This document shows positions 7,885-16,614 of a DNA stretch of 64,000 bases, piece after piece. Numbering within the stretch: the first letter of the stretch is position 1; each line of letters begins with the position of its first letter. Both the position numbers and the translations under genes were made by a program. Source of the DNA: Paenibacillus rhizophilus. Its GTDB lineage: Bacteria; Bacillota; Bacilli; Paenibacillales; Paenibacillaceae. Below the pieces are notes generated by a model. The model worked only from the letters and a program-made list of their open reading frames with translations, was not told where the DNA came from and searched no databases. Location: positions 248,001-312,000 of the forward strand of contig NZ_RQPI01000001.1 in the NCBI RefSeq assembly GCF_003854965.1, written 5' to 3'.

Positions 7885-8680
7885 ACCAGGGGCCGAGCGC
7901 CGTCTGAAAAACCATACCAGCTTCGGCCAGTCGGTACGGAATTCGTTGACGATGGCTTATCGAGGTCTGCTAAAAATCAAACGGACACCCGAGCAGCTGT
8001 TTGACGTTACACTTCAGCCCATCATTTTCACGTTGATGTTTACTTATATTTTTGGCGGGGCCATTTCTGGAAATGTGCAGAATTATTTGCCGGTCATTAT
8101 CCCCGGTATTCTCGTGCAGACCGTCATCACGACTTCAATCGTTACAGGAGTCCAACTGCGTGAGGATATGGAAAAAGGCGTGTTTGACCGGTTCAAATCA
8201 CTGCCGATCTCGAGAATTGCTCCGCTTGCGGGAGCTCTCCTTGCAGACACGGTCCGATACACGATTGCAACGGTGCTAACCTTCGTTATGGGATATATCA
8301 TGGGCTATCGGCCCGAGGGCGGGATTGGGTATGTCGCCATCGCAGCGGTTCTCGTGATCGCATGCTCCTGGGCGATTAGCTGGATCTTCGCTTTCTTCGG
8401 CGTAATTGCCCGCACGGCTTCCAGCGTGCAAGGGATATCAATGATTGCGCTGTTCCCGCTCACTTTTCTCTCTAACGCATTCGTGCCGGTCAATACCATG
8501 CCGGACTGGCTCCAGTGGTTCGTAAACATGAACCCGATTTCGCACCTGGTCACAGCCGTCCGGAACCTTGTCAACGCGGGAACGATGGGCGGTGATCTTG
8601 TCTTCTCCCTCATCGGCGCCGCTGTCATTGTGGCGATCTTCGCGCCAATCACGGTACGCGCTTATATGCGTCGCACATAA
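7868..8680 (+). CDS. ABC-2 type permease, DrrB family
   Basis: Membrane partner of the preceding ATPase, 270 residues with about six hydrophobic segments. The ABC-2 signature is visible in the middle (ARTASSVQGISMIALFPLTF, then SNAFVPVNTMPDWLQWF), and the N-terminal part has the EDMEKGVFDRFKSLPI coupling region. Such pairs form a homodimeric exporter in the cytoplasmic membrane giving resistance to, or release of, hydrophobic compounds. The substrate cannot be told. No biosynthetic cluster is nearby, which favours a resistance role. Confidence 0.92.
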   Translation: MNTLIKPGAERRLKNHTSFGQSVRNSLTMAYRGLLKIKRTPEQLFDVTLQPIIFTLMFTYIFGGAISGNVQNYLPVIIPGILVQTVITTSIVTGVQLREDMEKGVFDRFKSLPISRIAPLAGALLADTVRYTIATVLTFVMGYIMGYRPEGGIGYVAIAAVLVIACSWAISWIFAFFGVIARTASSVQGISMIALFPLTFLSNAFVPVNTMPDWLQWFVNMNPISHLVTAVRNLVNAGTMGGDLVFSLIGAAVIVAIFAPITVRAYMRRT

Positions 8681-8706
8681 GTATTAAACTGATTTAGGTA
8701 TGTTTA

Positions 8707-8739
8707 GGTGACCTTTACGATAGAGGGTTGCCTTTTTTT
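8707..8739. terminator. terminator between drrAB-like operon and lipase
   Basis: AGGTGACC pairs with GGTTGCCT (two G-U pairs), followed by T7, right after the permease stop and overlapping the end of the convergent lipase gene. Confidence 0.6.
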
Positions 8740-9565
8740 ATCCCTTGCGAATTTGGGGGTCCATTTGGGGAAACTTCAGTAGCTGGACAGAAGCCAGGAT
8801 TCGTCACACATAACGATTGGGTGAAAGCCGGGTGGTGCCGGGAGAGCTCTGCGAAATAGCTTCCAATGATGTGATTGGCGCCAATGCCTCCATTCTGGAA
8901 AGAAAGCGATGAGAGAGTCTGGACATGACCGTAATAGTACTTTTTTTCCCGCTTGGGCAGCTTGTAAATGGATGGTGGAGCAAGAGTTACCACGTCAAAA
9001 AGATTCGCAATGCGGTAGCTGTTCCCGACATACTTTGCAAAAGCTTTCGCAAAAGCCGGATCGCCTACACGGGGAGAGCCGAATGTAAACAGGTAGGGGG
9101 AGCTGTAGCCAGTGTTGGCTGCAATATCAATCGTACATAATGTCGCGAGAGCCGCACCGAGACTGTGACCTGTAATGTATAGCGTCTTGCCCTGTGACAA
9201 CCGGGTAAGCGCGGAGATAATACCACTACGGGCTGAAGAATAGATGTCTGTGAAGCCGCGATGGGTAAGACAGTCTTCTTTAATATATTTGAACCTCTTT
9301 TGCGAGGCGATGATATCAGAGATCCAATTGGTCACCCCGCTGGTTCCCCGAAGAGCAATAATAATCTCTTGCGGAGATTCCATAATAAACCCGAAGCGTT
9401 CCCATGCATTGCTAATGGATTTCGCTTGATCGTATGACTGACTGAATAATTCAAAGGAACGACGAACGAACCGTCCGTATTTGTAAATTGGGCATAGGTC
9501 TGTCTGCAGATGGCAGCCAGAAAGATAGCTCGCTCTTCAAAATCATTATTGTTACCCACCTGCAT
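8715..9565 (-). pseudogene. class 3 lipase disrupted by a frameshift
   Basis: Alpha/beta-hydrolase of the lipase_3 family split over two frames. The start (9565, behind AGAAGGG) encodes EERAIFLAAICRQTYAQF and reads to about DGSFVVP. From roughly 9430-9460 the family sequence continues in another frame with SNAWERFGFIMESPQEII, then ALRGT, the nucleophile elbow GHSLGAALA and the late aspartate and histidine regions (NLFDVVTLAPP, ANHIIGSY). One insertion or deletion near the CGTTCCTTTG stretch would join both parts. Everything else looks intact, so either the lesion is recent or it is a sequencing error. No signal peptide is evident. Confidence 0.75.
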
Positions 9566-9590
9566 CCCGCCCTTCTTTTCTTCCTTGTTT

Positions 9591-9713
9591 ATGATCAGGA
9601 CAGAAGATGGGTGTATGAAAAATGGAGGAAATTATTACTGCAACGGCAGGAAACTGAAGGAACCCGGAGAGTATCTTCATCTTTCCCCGGATTGGACGAA
9701 TTCGGACAAGTGA
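9591..9713 (+). CDS. possible 40-residue small protein
   Basis: An open frame starting MIRTEDGCMKNGGNYYCNGR and ending SPDWTNSDK lies antisense to the lipase promoter region. No good ribosome site precedes either ATG (9591 or 9615). The main support is a strong plus-strand terminator 50 bp downstream that otherwise has no gene to serve. I do not recognise the product. Confidence 0.22.
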   Translation: MIRTEDGCMKNGGNYYCNGRKLKEPGEYLHLSPDWTNSDK

Positions 9714-9764
9714 AGAGGTGATCCTGGCATTGAGATAAAAAATTGTCATGTAATTCAATAACTT

Positions 9765-9802
9765 GAAGCTCCTGCTTGTGGCGGGGGCTTCTATTTGTTT
9801 TT
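9765..9802 (+). terminator. strong plus-strand intrinsic terminator
   Basis: Eleven-pair stem GAAGCTCCTGC / GCGGGGGCTTC with a TTGTG loop, followed by TATTTGTTTTT. The T-rich side is on the plus strand although both annotated neighbours are on the minus strand. It may also serve the AraC-type gene weakly in reverse. Confidence 0.6.
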
Positions 9803-9839
9803 CAGAACGTGAGAGAACGGATTTGCAGTCACGGATAAC

Positions 9840-10712
9840 TTAAGTCAAATCGTATTTTTTATGCCGGATGATGTGATGATTTGCCAGTGTTTTTCTGTAT
9901 TTTTGCGGCGTGATCCCATATATTTCTTTGAAACTATTGATAAAGGAGCGGCTGTCGGTAAAACCTTCTTTCATGGCGATTTCCAGGAGGGAGTAATCGG
10001 TATAGATAAGTAACTGATAAGCGTAAAACAGACGGATACGGGTGAGATGTTTTTTAAAAGTTGTTCCCATATATTCTTTAAATGTCCTTGCCAGATGCTC
10101 TTTGGATATCCCAAAATCTCTGGACAATGAGGTTAAGGTAAGCTGCTCTTTATAATGTTCGTCTATATGTTCGATAATCATTTGGCATCTATTCCAGTAC
10201 TTTTGGGATTTTACAGACAAGGACAGTTTTTTTTCAGTAATGAAGCTGGTCATGAGAAGATACAAAATATCATAAAACACACTGTTTAATTTTAGTTGGT
10301 AATGCGGATTGGAGGCTCGTTTTTTGAAAAGGTGGTAGGTTTCTCTAAACATAGAGACCAATTGTGTATAGCTGGGCGAATCATTGTCCAAGGTGAAGAA
10401 AAATTTTTCAACGCTTGGATTGGATTGTTTCAGCAGATCAAAAGGAAAAATAATCGTCAAAGCCTCATAGGGTTTGGACCAATCAATTTGACAACTGTGA
10501 ATTTCTCCGCTGTTAATCAAAACCAATTCATTCTCGCGAACAAGGATTTCATTTCCGTTTATGTTATATAAGCTCTCACCTTCAAGCATCAAAGTTAACT
10601 CTAGGCTGCGATGCCAATGATCTTCCACCAAGGTGACTTGGTTTTCCGAATGCAAGTATATCCATGCCAAAAATCCTTCGGGAACCATAATACTTTCGTG
10701 GCTATAATTCAT
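9840..10712 (-). CDS. AraC-family transcriptional regulator (cupin + HTH)
   Basis: Cytoplasmic activator of 290 residues: an N-terminal cupin-like sensing domain (LMLEGESLYNINGNEIL, then NSGEIHSCQI) and a C-terminal double helix-turn-helix (LTSLSRDFGISKEHLARTFK; IAMKEGFTDSRSFINSFKEI). The ATG at 10712 follows AAGGGGATGA; a TTG at 10736 is a weaker alternative. It is divergent from an ABC sugar importer and GH3 glycosidase operon, which it most likely activates when the oligosaccharide or its product binds the cupin domain. Confidence 0.88.
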   Translation of the reverse strand: MNYSHESIMVPEGFLAWIYLHSENQVTLVEDHWHRSLELTLMLEGESLYNINGNEILVRENELVLINSGEIHSCQIDWSKPYEALTIIFPFDLLKQSNPSVEKFFFTLDNDSPSYTQLVSMFRETYHLFKKRASNPHYQLKLNSVFYDILYLLMTSFITEKKLSLSVKSQKYWNRCQMIIEHIDEHYKEQLTLTSLSRDFGISKEHLARTFKEYMGTTFKKHLTRIRLFYAYQLLIYTDYSLLEIAMKEGFTDSRSFINSFKEIYGITPQKYRKTLANHHIIRHKKYDLT

Positions 10713-10795
10713 AAATTGATCATCCCCTTGATACAAATATCAACTTTTCGCTATAAATCAGTCAAAAAAAGCGAAGAAATTTATTTTTAATTTTA

Positions 10796-10801
10796 TATAA
10801 T
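10796..10801 (+). promoter_or_regulatory. -10 candidate for sugar importer operon
   Basis: TATAAT in the AT-rich region between the AraC-type gene and the importer, 77 bp before the permease start. No good -35 hexamer lies 17 bp upstream, as often seen at activator-dependent promoters. Confidence 0.35.
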
Positions 10802-10877
10802 TTAAAGTAACAAGTAAAGAGCATGTTATAAATGCCGACATTACAAATAAGGAATTCGAAAATTGGGGGACAAGAAT

Positions 10878-11765
10878 TTGAAGAGAAAAAAGAAATATAA
10901 CATGTTATGGGGTAATCTTCTGTTTCTGGGACCTTCCACGTTAGTTTTTCTTGCCGTCGTTGTTATTCCATTTGCTATAAGTATTATTTACTCGTTCTCC
11001 AATTGGAATGGAATTTCCAATGAAATTAAGTTTGTGGGACTCAACAATTTCAACAATATATTCTCGGGGAAAGCGAAGTTTTTGGATGCTTTCTGGTTCA
11101 CTCTCCGTATTACTGCGGTCAGTGTACTGCTCATAAATCTGCTCGGCATACTTTTGGCTGTAGCATTGACAGCCAGGCTGCCTTTTCGGAACCCATTCCG
11201 GGCCGCCTTTTATTTGCCGCAAACGATGGGAGGATTAATTCTTGGTTTTATTTGGCAGTTTATTTTTATTGCCGGTTTTCCGGCGATCGGTGACAAGCTG
11301 AATTTGGGCTTCTTTACCCAGCAATGGCTCGGAACAGAGAAGACGGCATTCGCCGCGTTAGTCATCGTCAATGTTTGGCAAAATGCGGGTTATGTGATGG
11401 TCATCATGATCGCCGCTTTGAGCGGAATTTCTTCGGAGCTGATTGAATCCGCGAAGGTTGACGGTTCCAGACCCCTAAATACGTTTCTCCGGATCAAACT
11501 GCCCTTGTGTGTTCCGTACATTACAGTCTCCCTGTTCTGGACGATTTCAAGCGCGCTCAAGATGTTTGAGACTAATGTTTCTCTGACAAAAGGAGGGCCC
11601 TACGGCTCAACTACATCTATGGCCTTAAATATCTATAACGATGCCTTTGCCAACAATAAGTACGGATTAGCCACTGCGGAGGCGCTTGTGTTCTTTGTCA
11701 TTATTTTAGCGATCACCTCGGTTCAATTGTACATGAGCAAAAGGAAGGAGAGTCAAATCTTATGA
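10878..11765 (+). CDS. sugar ABC transporter permease (MalF/LacF type)
   Basis: Inner-membrane permease of 295 residues with six hydrophobic segments. The EAA loop that contacts the ATPase is visible as ISSELIESAKVDGSRPLNTFLR. The start is taken as TTG at 10878, eight bases after GGGGGA; an upstream TTG at 10863 overlaps that site. Its stop overlaps the next permease start in an ATGA. In this CUT1-type importer no ATPase gene is present, so a shared MsmX-like ATPase encoded elsewhere is expected. Confidence 0.9.
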   Translation: MKRKKKYNMLWGNLLFLGPSTLVFLAVVVIPFAISIIYSFSNWNGISNEIKFVGLNNFNNIFSGKAKFLDAFWFTLRITAVSVLLINLLGILLAVALTARLPFRNPFRAAFYLPQTMGGLILGFIWQFIFIAGFPAIGDKLNLGFFTQQWLGTEKTAFAALVIVNVWQNAGYVMVIMIAALSGISSELIESAKVDGSRPLNTFLRIKLPLCVPYITVSLFWTISSALKMFETNVSLTKGGPYGSTTSMALNIYNDAFANNKYGLATAEALVFFVIILAITSVQLYMSKRKESQIL

Positions 11766-12589
11766 AAAAGAATCCCGTTTCCATGTTGATCACGTTTATG
11801 GTTGTGCTCGCGGGGGTGCTAATCTTTGTGGCCCCTTTATGGATCATGGTCATGAACTCCTTTAAACCGCTTAACGAAATTATAGCCTTTCCGCTCCGGT
11901 TTCCAGACGAGTGGAGCTTCGATAATTATGTAAAGGCTTGGGAAGAAGTGAATATCCCTAACATTATGAAGAACACAGCCATAGTGTCCTTTTCCGCTGT
12001 ATGTGGTGTCATTATTCTGGCAACGATGACGGCTTACTGGGCGGAGCGGCATCCGACGGTCTATTCCCGAATCTTTAGCAGTGCCATCCTGCTATCCATG
12101 TTGATTCCCTTCGCGACAATTATGATTCCTCTTGTCCAGGTCATGAAGTTCTTGCATTTAAACAATACAATTCCGGGAGCAGTGCTGGCCTATTGGGGGA
12201 TTGGACTCGCTTTCGCTTTTTTTATGATCCGCAGTGGAGTCAAGACTCTTCCTTATGAATTGGAGGAGGCCGCCCGGATTGATGGTTGCGGTGTGATTCA
12301 GGTATTTGTAAGAATTGTGTTTCCTCTACTTTCACCGGTCGTATTCAGTGTATTTGTGATGGATATGTTCTGGGTTTGGAATGATTTTATGATTCCACTG
12401 GTTCTGCTGAACAATCAGAAACTCAGTACCGTTCAACTGGCGATTAACCGCTTGTTCGGCATGTATAACAGCCGTTGGGACATAGCTTTGCCTGCTCTAA
12501 CCATGAGCATGCTTCCTATAATTGTTATCTTTATCCTTCTGCAAAAGAAAATTGTCGGAGGCGTAATGGCGGGCGCTGTAAAAGGTTGA
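11762..12589 (+). CDS. sugar ABC transporter permease (MalG type)
   Basis: Second permease subunit, 275 residues, translationally coupled (ATGA) to the first. The EAA motif reads LPYELEEAARIDGCGVIQVF, followed by the conserved FPLLSPV. The N-terminus has the FKPLNEI-x-PLRFP segment common to MalG-type subunits. It pairs with the upstream permease to form the channel for an oligosaccharide, probably a beta-glucoside given the adjacent GH3 enzyme. Confidence 0.92.
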   Translation: MKKNPVSMLITFMVVLAGVLIFVAPLWIMVMNSFKPLNEIIAFPLRFPDEWSFDNYVKAWEEVNIPNIMKNTAIVSFSAVCGVIILATMTAYWAERHPTVYSRIFSSAILLSMLIPFATIMIPLVQVMKFLHLNNTIPGAVLAYWGIGLAFAFFMIRSGVKTLPYELEEAARIDGCGVIQVFVRIVFPLLSPVVFSVFVMDMFWVWNDFMIPLVLLNNQKLSTVQLAINRLFGMYNSRWDIALPALTMSMLPIIVIFILLQKKIVGGVMAGAVKG

Positions 12590-12616
12590 GCTAATTAAAT
12601 TTTAGGAGGAAAAAGA

Positions 12617-13909
12617 ATGAAGAGAACAAAAGGGAGAGTTACTATGCTGTGCGTGTCGTTGGCAGGGGTGCTGGCATTGACGGCATGCGGTGGGCAAGCG
12701 AACGAAGGACAAAATTCGCAAACGGGTTCTTCGGAAAGCGCTAAAACCAAGACAATATATATTTATCAGAACAAAATTGAGATTGACAAGGCATTGAAAA
12801 AGACAGCAGAAGCGTACACTGCCCTTCACCCGGACATTCAATTTTCGATTGAGTCTGTCAGCGACAATTTCAGCACGGGTCTCAAGACCAAGTTGGCTTC
12901 CGGAGAACTGCCCGATGTCTTTACAGTACTTGGGAATCAGGATTTGAAACTCTGGCAGTCTCAACTGGAGGACTTGACGGATCAGCCCTGGACTAAAGAT
13001 ATGATTCCCCTGGCGAAGGAAGGCATTACCGGAGATGATGGAAAAGTATACGGACTGCCGGTATCTGTGGAAGGATATGGATATGTCTATAACAAAAAGC
13101 TCTTTCAGCAAGCGGGGATTTCCAAGGTTCCCGTAACATTAACCGAATTGAAACAGGATGTCGAATCGCTGAAATCAGCCGGAATACAACCCTTAGTAGG
13201 GGCATATATGGATTGGTATCAAGCTGGTAATTTCCTGGTTAATATGGGGATTGCCCGTCAGAAGGATCCGCTGGCTTTTATTAAAGGGTTATATGACGGA
13301 ACCGCTACATTTGTTGGAAATGAAATCTTTAAGGAAGTGGCGGATTTTATTCAATATGATTTTGCCAACGGAAAGAATGGGCTGAGCACCAACTTTAATA
13401 ATCAGACTACCCAATTGGTGAATGGCGAGATAGCTATGACGCTCGGAGGAAACTGGCTCCAGCCGACTATTGATAATGGAAATGCGAGCCTCGAAACAGG
13501 ATTAATGCCTCTCCCGGTAAACGACAATCCGAAAGAGAATGACAAACTGTATGCGGGCGTTAGTGGTTATTGGGCCATCAATAAGAATTCTGATGTAAAA
13601 AAAGAAGTAAAGGACTTCTTCAACTGGCTTGTCACTACGCCGGAAGGACAAACCCATATGACCAAGGACATGCAGATTATACCGGGATTCTCTTCCTTTT
13701 CGGCAGATAATGAAACGATTGGTGATTTGGGAGCAGACCTTTCCCGCTACTTAAAGGAAGGAAAGGTATATGGATCGTACAATTCCTACTACCCGGATGG
13801 TGTTGCGCAGGCTTTTGGGGAAGCTGTACAGAGATTTGTAGCCGGTCAAGTGGATAAGGACGGTTTCCTGCAAGAATTACAAAACGAATGGGATCGGCTG
13901 GCTGAATAA
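12617..13909 (+). CDS. extracellular sugar-binding lipoprotein
   Basis: Family 1 solute-binding protein, 430 residues. The signal peptide ends in LTAC with Cys24 as the lipidated residue, anchoring it outside the membrane. The mature part has the expected two-lobe pattern (TIYIYQNKIEIDKALKKTAE start; LPVSVEGYGYVYNKKLF; EIAMTLGGNWLQPTIDNG). An AGGAGG site lies 8 bp before ATG. It captures the substrate for the two upstream permeases. Sugar identity cannot be read from sequence. Confidence 0.92.
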   Translation: MKRTKGRVTMLCVSLAGVLALTACGGQANEGQNSQTGSSESAKTKTIYIYQNKIEIDKALKKTAEAYTALHPDIQFSIESVSDNFSTGLKTKLASGELPDVFTVLGNQDLKLWQSQLEDLTDQPWTKDMIPLAKEGITGDDGKVYGLPVSVEGYGYVYNKKLFQQAGISKVPVTLTELKQDVESLKSAGIQPLVGAYMDWYQAGNFLVNMGIARQKDPLAFIKGLYDGTATFVGNEIFKEVADFIQYDFANGKNGLSTNFNNQTTQLVNGEIAMTLGGNWLQPTIDNGNASLETGLMPLPVNDNPKENDKLYAGVSGYWAINKNSDVKKEVKDFFNWLVTTPEGQTHMTKDMQIIPGFSSFSADNETIGDLGADLSRYLKEGKVYGSYNSYYPDGVAQAFGEAVQRFVAGQVDKDGFLQELQNEWDRLAE

Positions 13910-13939
13910 AGACCGAAAATACTGGAAATGGGGTTAACT

Positions 13940-16267
13940 ATGCATAAAGATTTGGACAGGCTTATAAGTGATATGACCTTACATGAAAAAGTGGCGTTAT
14001 GTACCGGTGAAAATTCATGGAAAACCAAAGCCTTTAAACACCTGGGCATTCCTTCCATTCTTATGAGTGACGGTTCAAGCGGCGTCCGATTTCAGAAGGA
14101 TTCCGAAATCACCCGATCGCAATCCTTTTATGAGTCCATTAGCAGCCGATTTGACAGTGAAGAGGCGATCAGTAATACCCATAAGGCTACCTGCTTTCCC
14201 TCGGCATCAACGGTTGCCTGCTCATGGAATAAAGAGCTGATCTATGAGATCGGCCAAGCGATTGCCAAGGAGTGCCGTCGCCTGGGAATCCATCTACTGT
14301 TGGGCCCCGGAATGAACATTCGCCGGCATCCTTTAACGGCACGCAACTTTGAATACTATTCGGAAGACCCCTATTTAACAGGGGACATGGCCGCAGCCAT
14401 GGTTATGGGTGTGCAGAGTCAAGGGGTCGGCACTTCTCTCAAGCATTTTGCCTGCCATAATTCGGATACCAAACGAACACTGGTGGATGCCATTGTGGAG
14501 GAAAGAGCTCTGCGGGAGATCTATTTAGCAGCCTTTGAACGGGTCGTTAATCAGGCCAAGCCCACTACCGTCATGAGTGCGTACAACAAAATTAACGGGG
14601 TTCAAGCCAGCGAAGATCCCTTGCTGCTCAATCAGATTTTGCGTGAGGAATGGGGATTCGCCGGAGCGGTGATCAGTGACTGGGGGGCGGTCAAAAATGT
14701 GGTGGAAGCCACCTTGGCGGGGCTTGATTTGCAAATGCCGCTTTCTTTAAGCTCGTCAAGATTTTTGGAAGAGGCCGTTCAAAAAGGCGACATCGCCGAA
14801 GAGTGGCTTAACCGCCGGGTGAAGCATATTCTAAAGCTTGTATTCAGTCTGACGGAAAAAGCGGAACCAAAGGCCGAGTTCGATTTTGTTCAGCATCACC
14901 GGATCGCACAGCGGGCCGCAGAGGAATCCATTGTTTTATTGAAAAACGGGCGGAAATTACTGCCACTATCCTCTGAGAAAATCAAGAAAATTGCGGTTGT
15001 CGGCAAATTGGCGGTTGAACCGTTATATCAAGGAACAGGTTGCGCCGTCGTGAATGCGCAGCTGGTAGATATACCGCTGGATAGCATACGCAGCCTGTGC
15101 CAAGGTACTATCGAGGTTGCTTATGCTCCCGGATATAACAGCGACGGCTCTACAAATCAGGCTTTGTTGCAGGAGGCCGGGCTTCTGGCCCGCGATGCGG
15201 ATGTTGTTTTGATTTTCGCCGGAGCCTTTATGCCCGAAGAAAGTGATGATTACAACCGGAAGGATATGAATATCGAATCGGGTCATGAACAACTGATTGA
15301 AACGGTCTGTGCCGTAAATCGAAACTCGATTCTGATTCTGGCTAACGGAGAGTCGGTTTCGATGCCCTGGACCGATATGGCTAGCGTTGTGCTGGAGACC
15401 TGGTTTGGCGGGGAAGGCATGGGAGCGGCTCTTGCCAATATCCTCTTCGGCTTGGTGAATCCTTCCGGCAAACTGTCTGCCACCATTCCGGAGAAATTAA
15501 ACAATACCCCTGCGTATCTTAGCTTCCCCGGCAATGAAAAGGATCTGTACTACAGTGAAGGAATCTATGTAGGTTACCGCTATTACGACAAAAAAGAAAT
15601 CGCTCCGCGGTTTCCGTTTGGGCACGGCCTTTCATATACGCAATTCACGTATAGCAATCTTACCGTATCGTCATCAACGGTTAAGCTGCCCGAAACTTTA
15701 AAAGTAACTGTAGATATTACAAATACTGGTGATGTCTACGGGAAAGAAATTATACAATTGTATCTTTCGCAGCCGAAATCAAAGCTCCCTCGTCCGGTTC
15801 AAGAGTTAAAGGGCTTCGCGAAAGTGGCGCTCCATTCCGGAGAAACGAAAACAGTTGAATTTGTGTTAGAAGAACGTGACTTCTCTTACTATAACCCGGA
15901 GTTCGGCAAATGGGTTGCAGACACTGCGGAATTCATCGTCCGGATCGGCGCCTCAAGCCGAGACATCCGCCTTACGAAGGCGGTTCAGGTGGAAAATTCC
16001 CGGAAATATGTCTCAAAGATCAGGACGGACAGCGGATTTGCAGAACTGCTAGAGAATGCGACGGCCAAACAAATCTTTTATCAGTTTTTGATAGAAAACG
16101 GCTTGATTAATCAAGAGCAGGCAAATGAAAATCTGGATGAATTGCTAAAATGGTCGTTCTGGGGCATTCAGAGTTTTTTGGATATGAATTCGGGGGGAAC
16201 GATTACTTATGAGAAAATGGAGGAAGTAGTTACCAGAATAAATGATGCTTTAGAGAAGGCACAGTAG
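13940..16267 (+). CDS. GH3 beta-glucosidase
   Basis: Cytoplasmic glycoside hydrolase family 3 enzyme (775 residues, no signal peptide) that should cleave the imported beta-linked oligosaccharide. The TIM-barrel half carries SLKHFACHNSD and the nucleophile motif VISDWGA (Asp247). The second alpha/beta domain (IVLLKNGRKLLPL onward) and the C-terminal fibronectin-III-like domain (HGLSYTQFTYSNL, RPVQELKGF) are complete. About 75 extra residues form a helical tail. The ATG at 13940 has GGGG six bases upstream, whereas ATG 13928 is too close to its purines. It is the last gene of the importer operon. Confidence 0.93.
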   Translation: MHKDLDRLISDMTLHEKVALCTGENSWKTKAFKHLGIPSILMSDGSSGVRFQKDSEITRSQSFYESISSRFDSEEAISNTHKATCFPSASTVACSWNKELIYEIGQAIAKECRRLGIHLLLGPGMNIRRHPLTARNFEYYSEDPYLTGDMAAAMVMGVQSQGVGTSLKHFACHNSDTKRTLVDAIVEERALREIYLAAFERVVNQAKPTTVMSAYNKINGVQASEDPLLLNQILREEWGFAGAVISDWGAVKNVVEATLAGLDLQMPLSLSSSRFLEEAVQKGDIAEEWLNRRVKHILKLVFSLTEKAEPKAEFDFVQHHRIAQRAAEESIVLLKNGRKLLPLSSEKIKKIAVVGKLAVEPLYQGTGCAVVNAQLVDIPLDSIRSLCQGTIEVAYAPGYNSDGSTNQALLQEAGLLARDADVVLIFAGAFMPEESDDYNRKDMNIESGHEQLIETVCAVNRNSILILANGESVSMPWTDMASVVLETWFGGEGMGAALANILFGLVNPSGKLSATIPEKLNNTPAYLSFPGNEKDLYYSEGIYVGYRYYDKKEIAPRFPFGHGLSYTQFTYSNLTVSSSTVKLPETLKVTVDITNTGDVYGKEIIQLYLSQPKSKLPRPVQELKGFAKVALHSGETKTVEFVLEERDFSYYNPEFGKWVADTAEFIVRIGASSRDIRLTKAVQVENSRKYVSKIRTDSGFAELLENATAKQIFYQFLIENGLINQEQANENLDELLKWSFWGIQSFLDMNSGGTITYEKMEEVVTRINDALEKAQ

Positions 16268-16614
16268 AAATCCTAATTCGCTTGATGCATACCAGACAGC
16301 AGGGCTCTTTCGTGAGTCCTGTTATTCGCGTTGTCCGCAGCAGCGGAGAATCACAGTGAAATCTCTATTGCTCATGTGGTAGACCAAGGCAGCTTGCTTT
16401 CAAAACCTCTCAAAAAGATAGTTTCCTGGAAAACGAACGGCGCCCCGGCGTCGAAAGTTCACTGCTGTACAAAAAAAAGCGCTGCTGAATGAGCTTCGTC
16501 AATCCACGGCTATCTTTAAGGATCCATATTGAGCGGAAATCTCCACATTTCCTTCGGCGGTACGTTCGGCGGGTATATTATAATGATTACAAAAAACCAA
16601 AGGGGGCTGTTCCC
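16268..16614. other. intergenic region between GH3 and YyaL-like genes
   Basis: Contains an 8-pair hairpin (CAGGGCTC / GAGTCCTG, 16302-16323) followed by a weakly T-rich stretch, a possible terminator for the sugar operon. A TATAAT at 16579-16584 is the likely -10 of the next gene. Nothing coding is seen. Confidence 0.4.
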
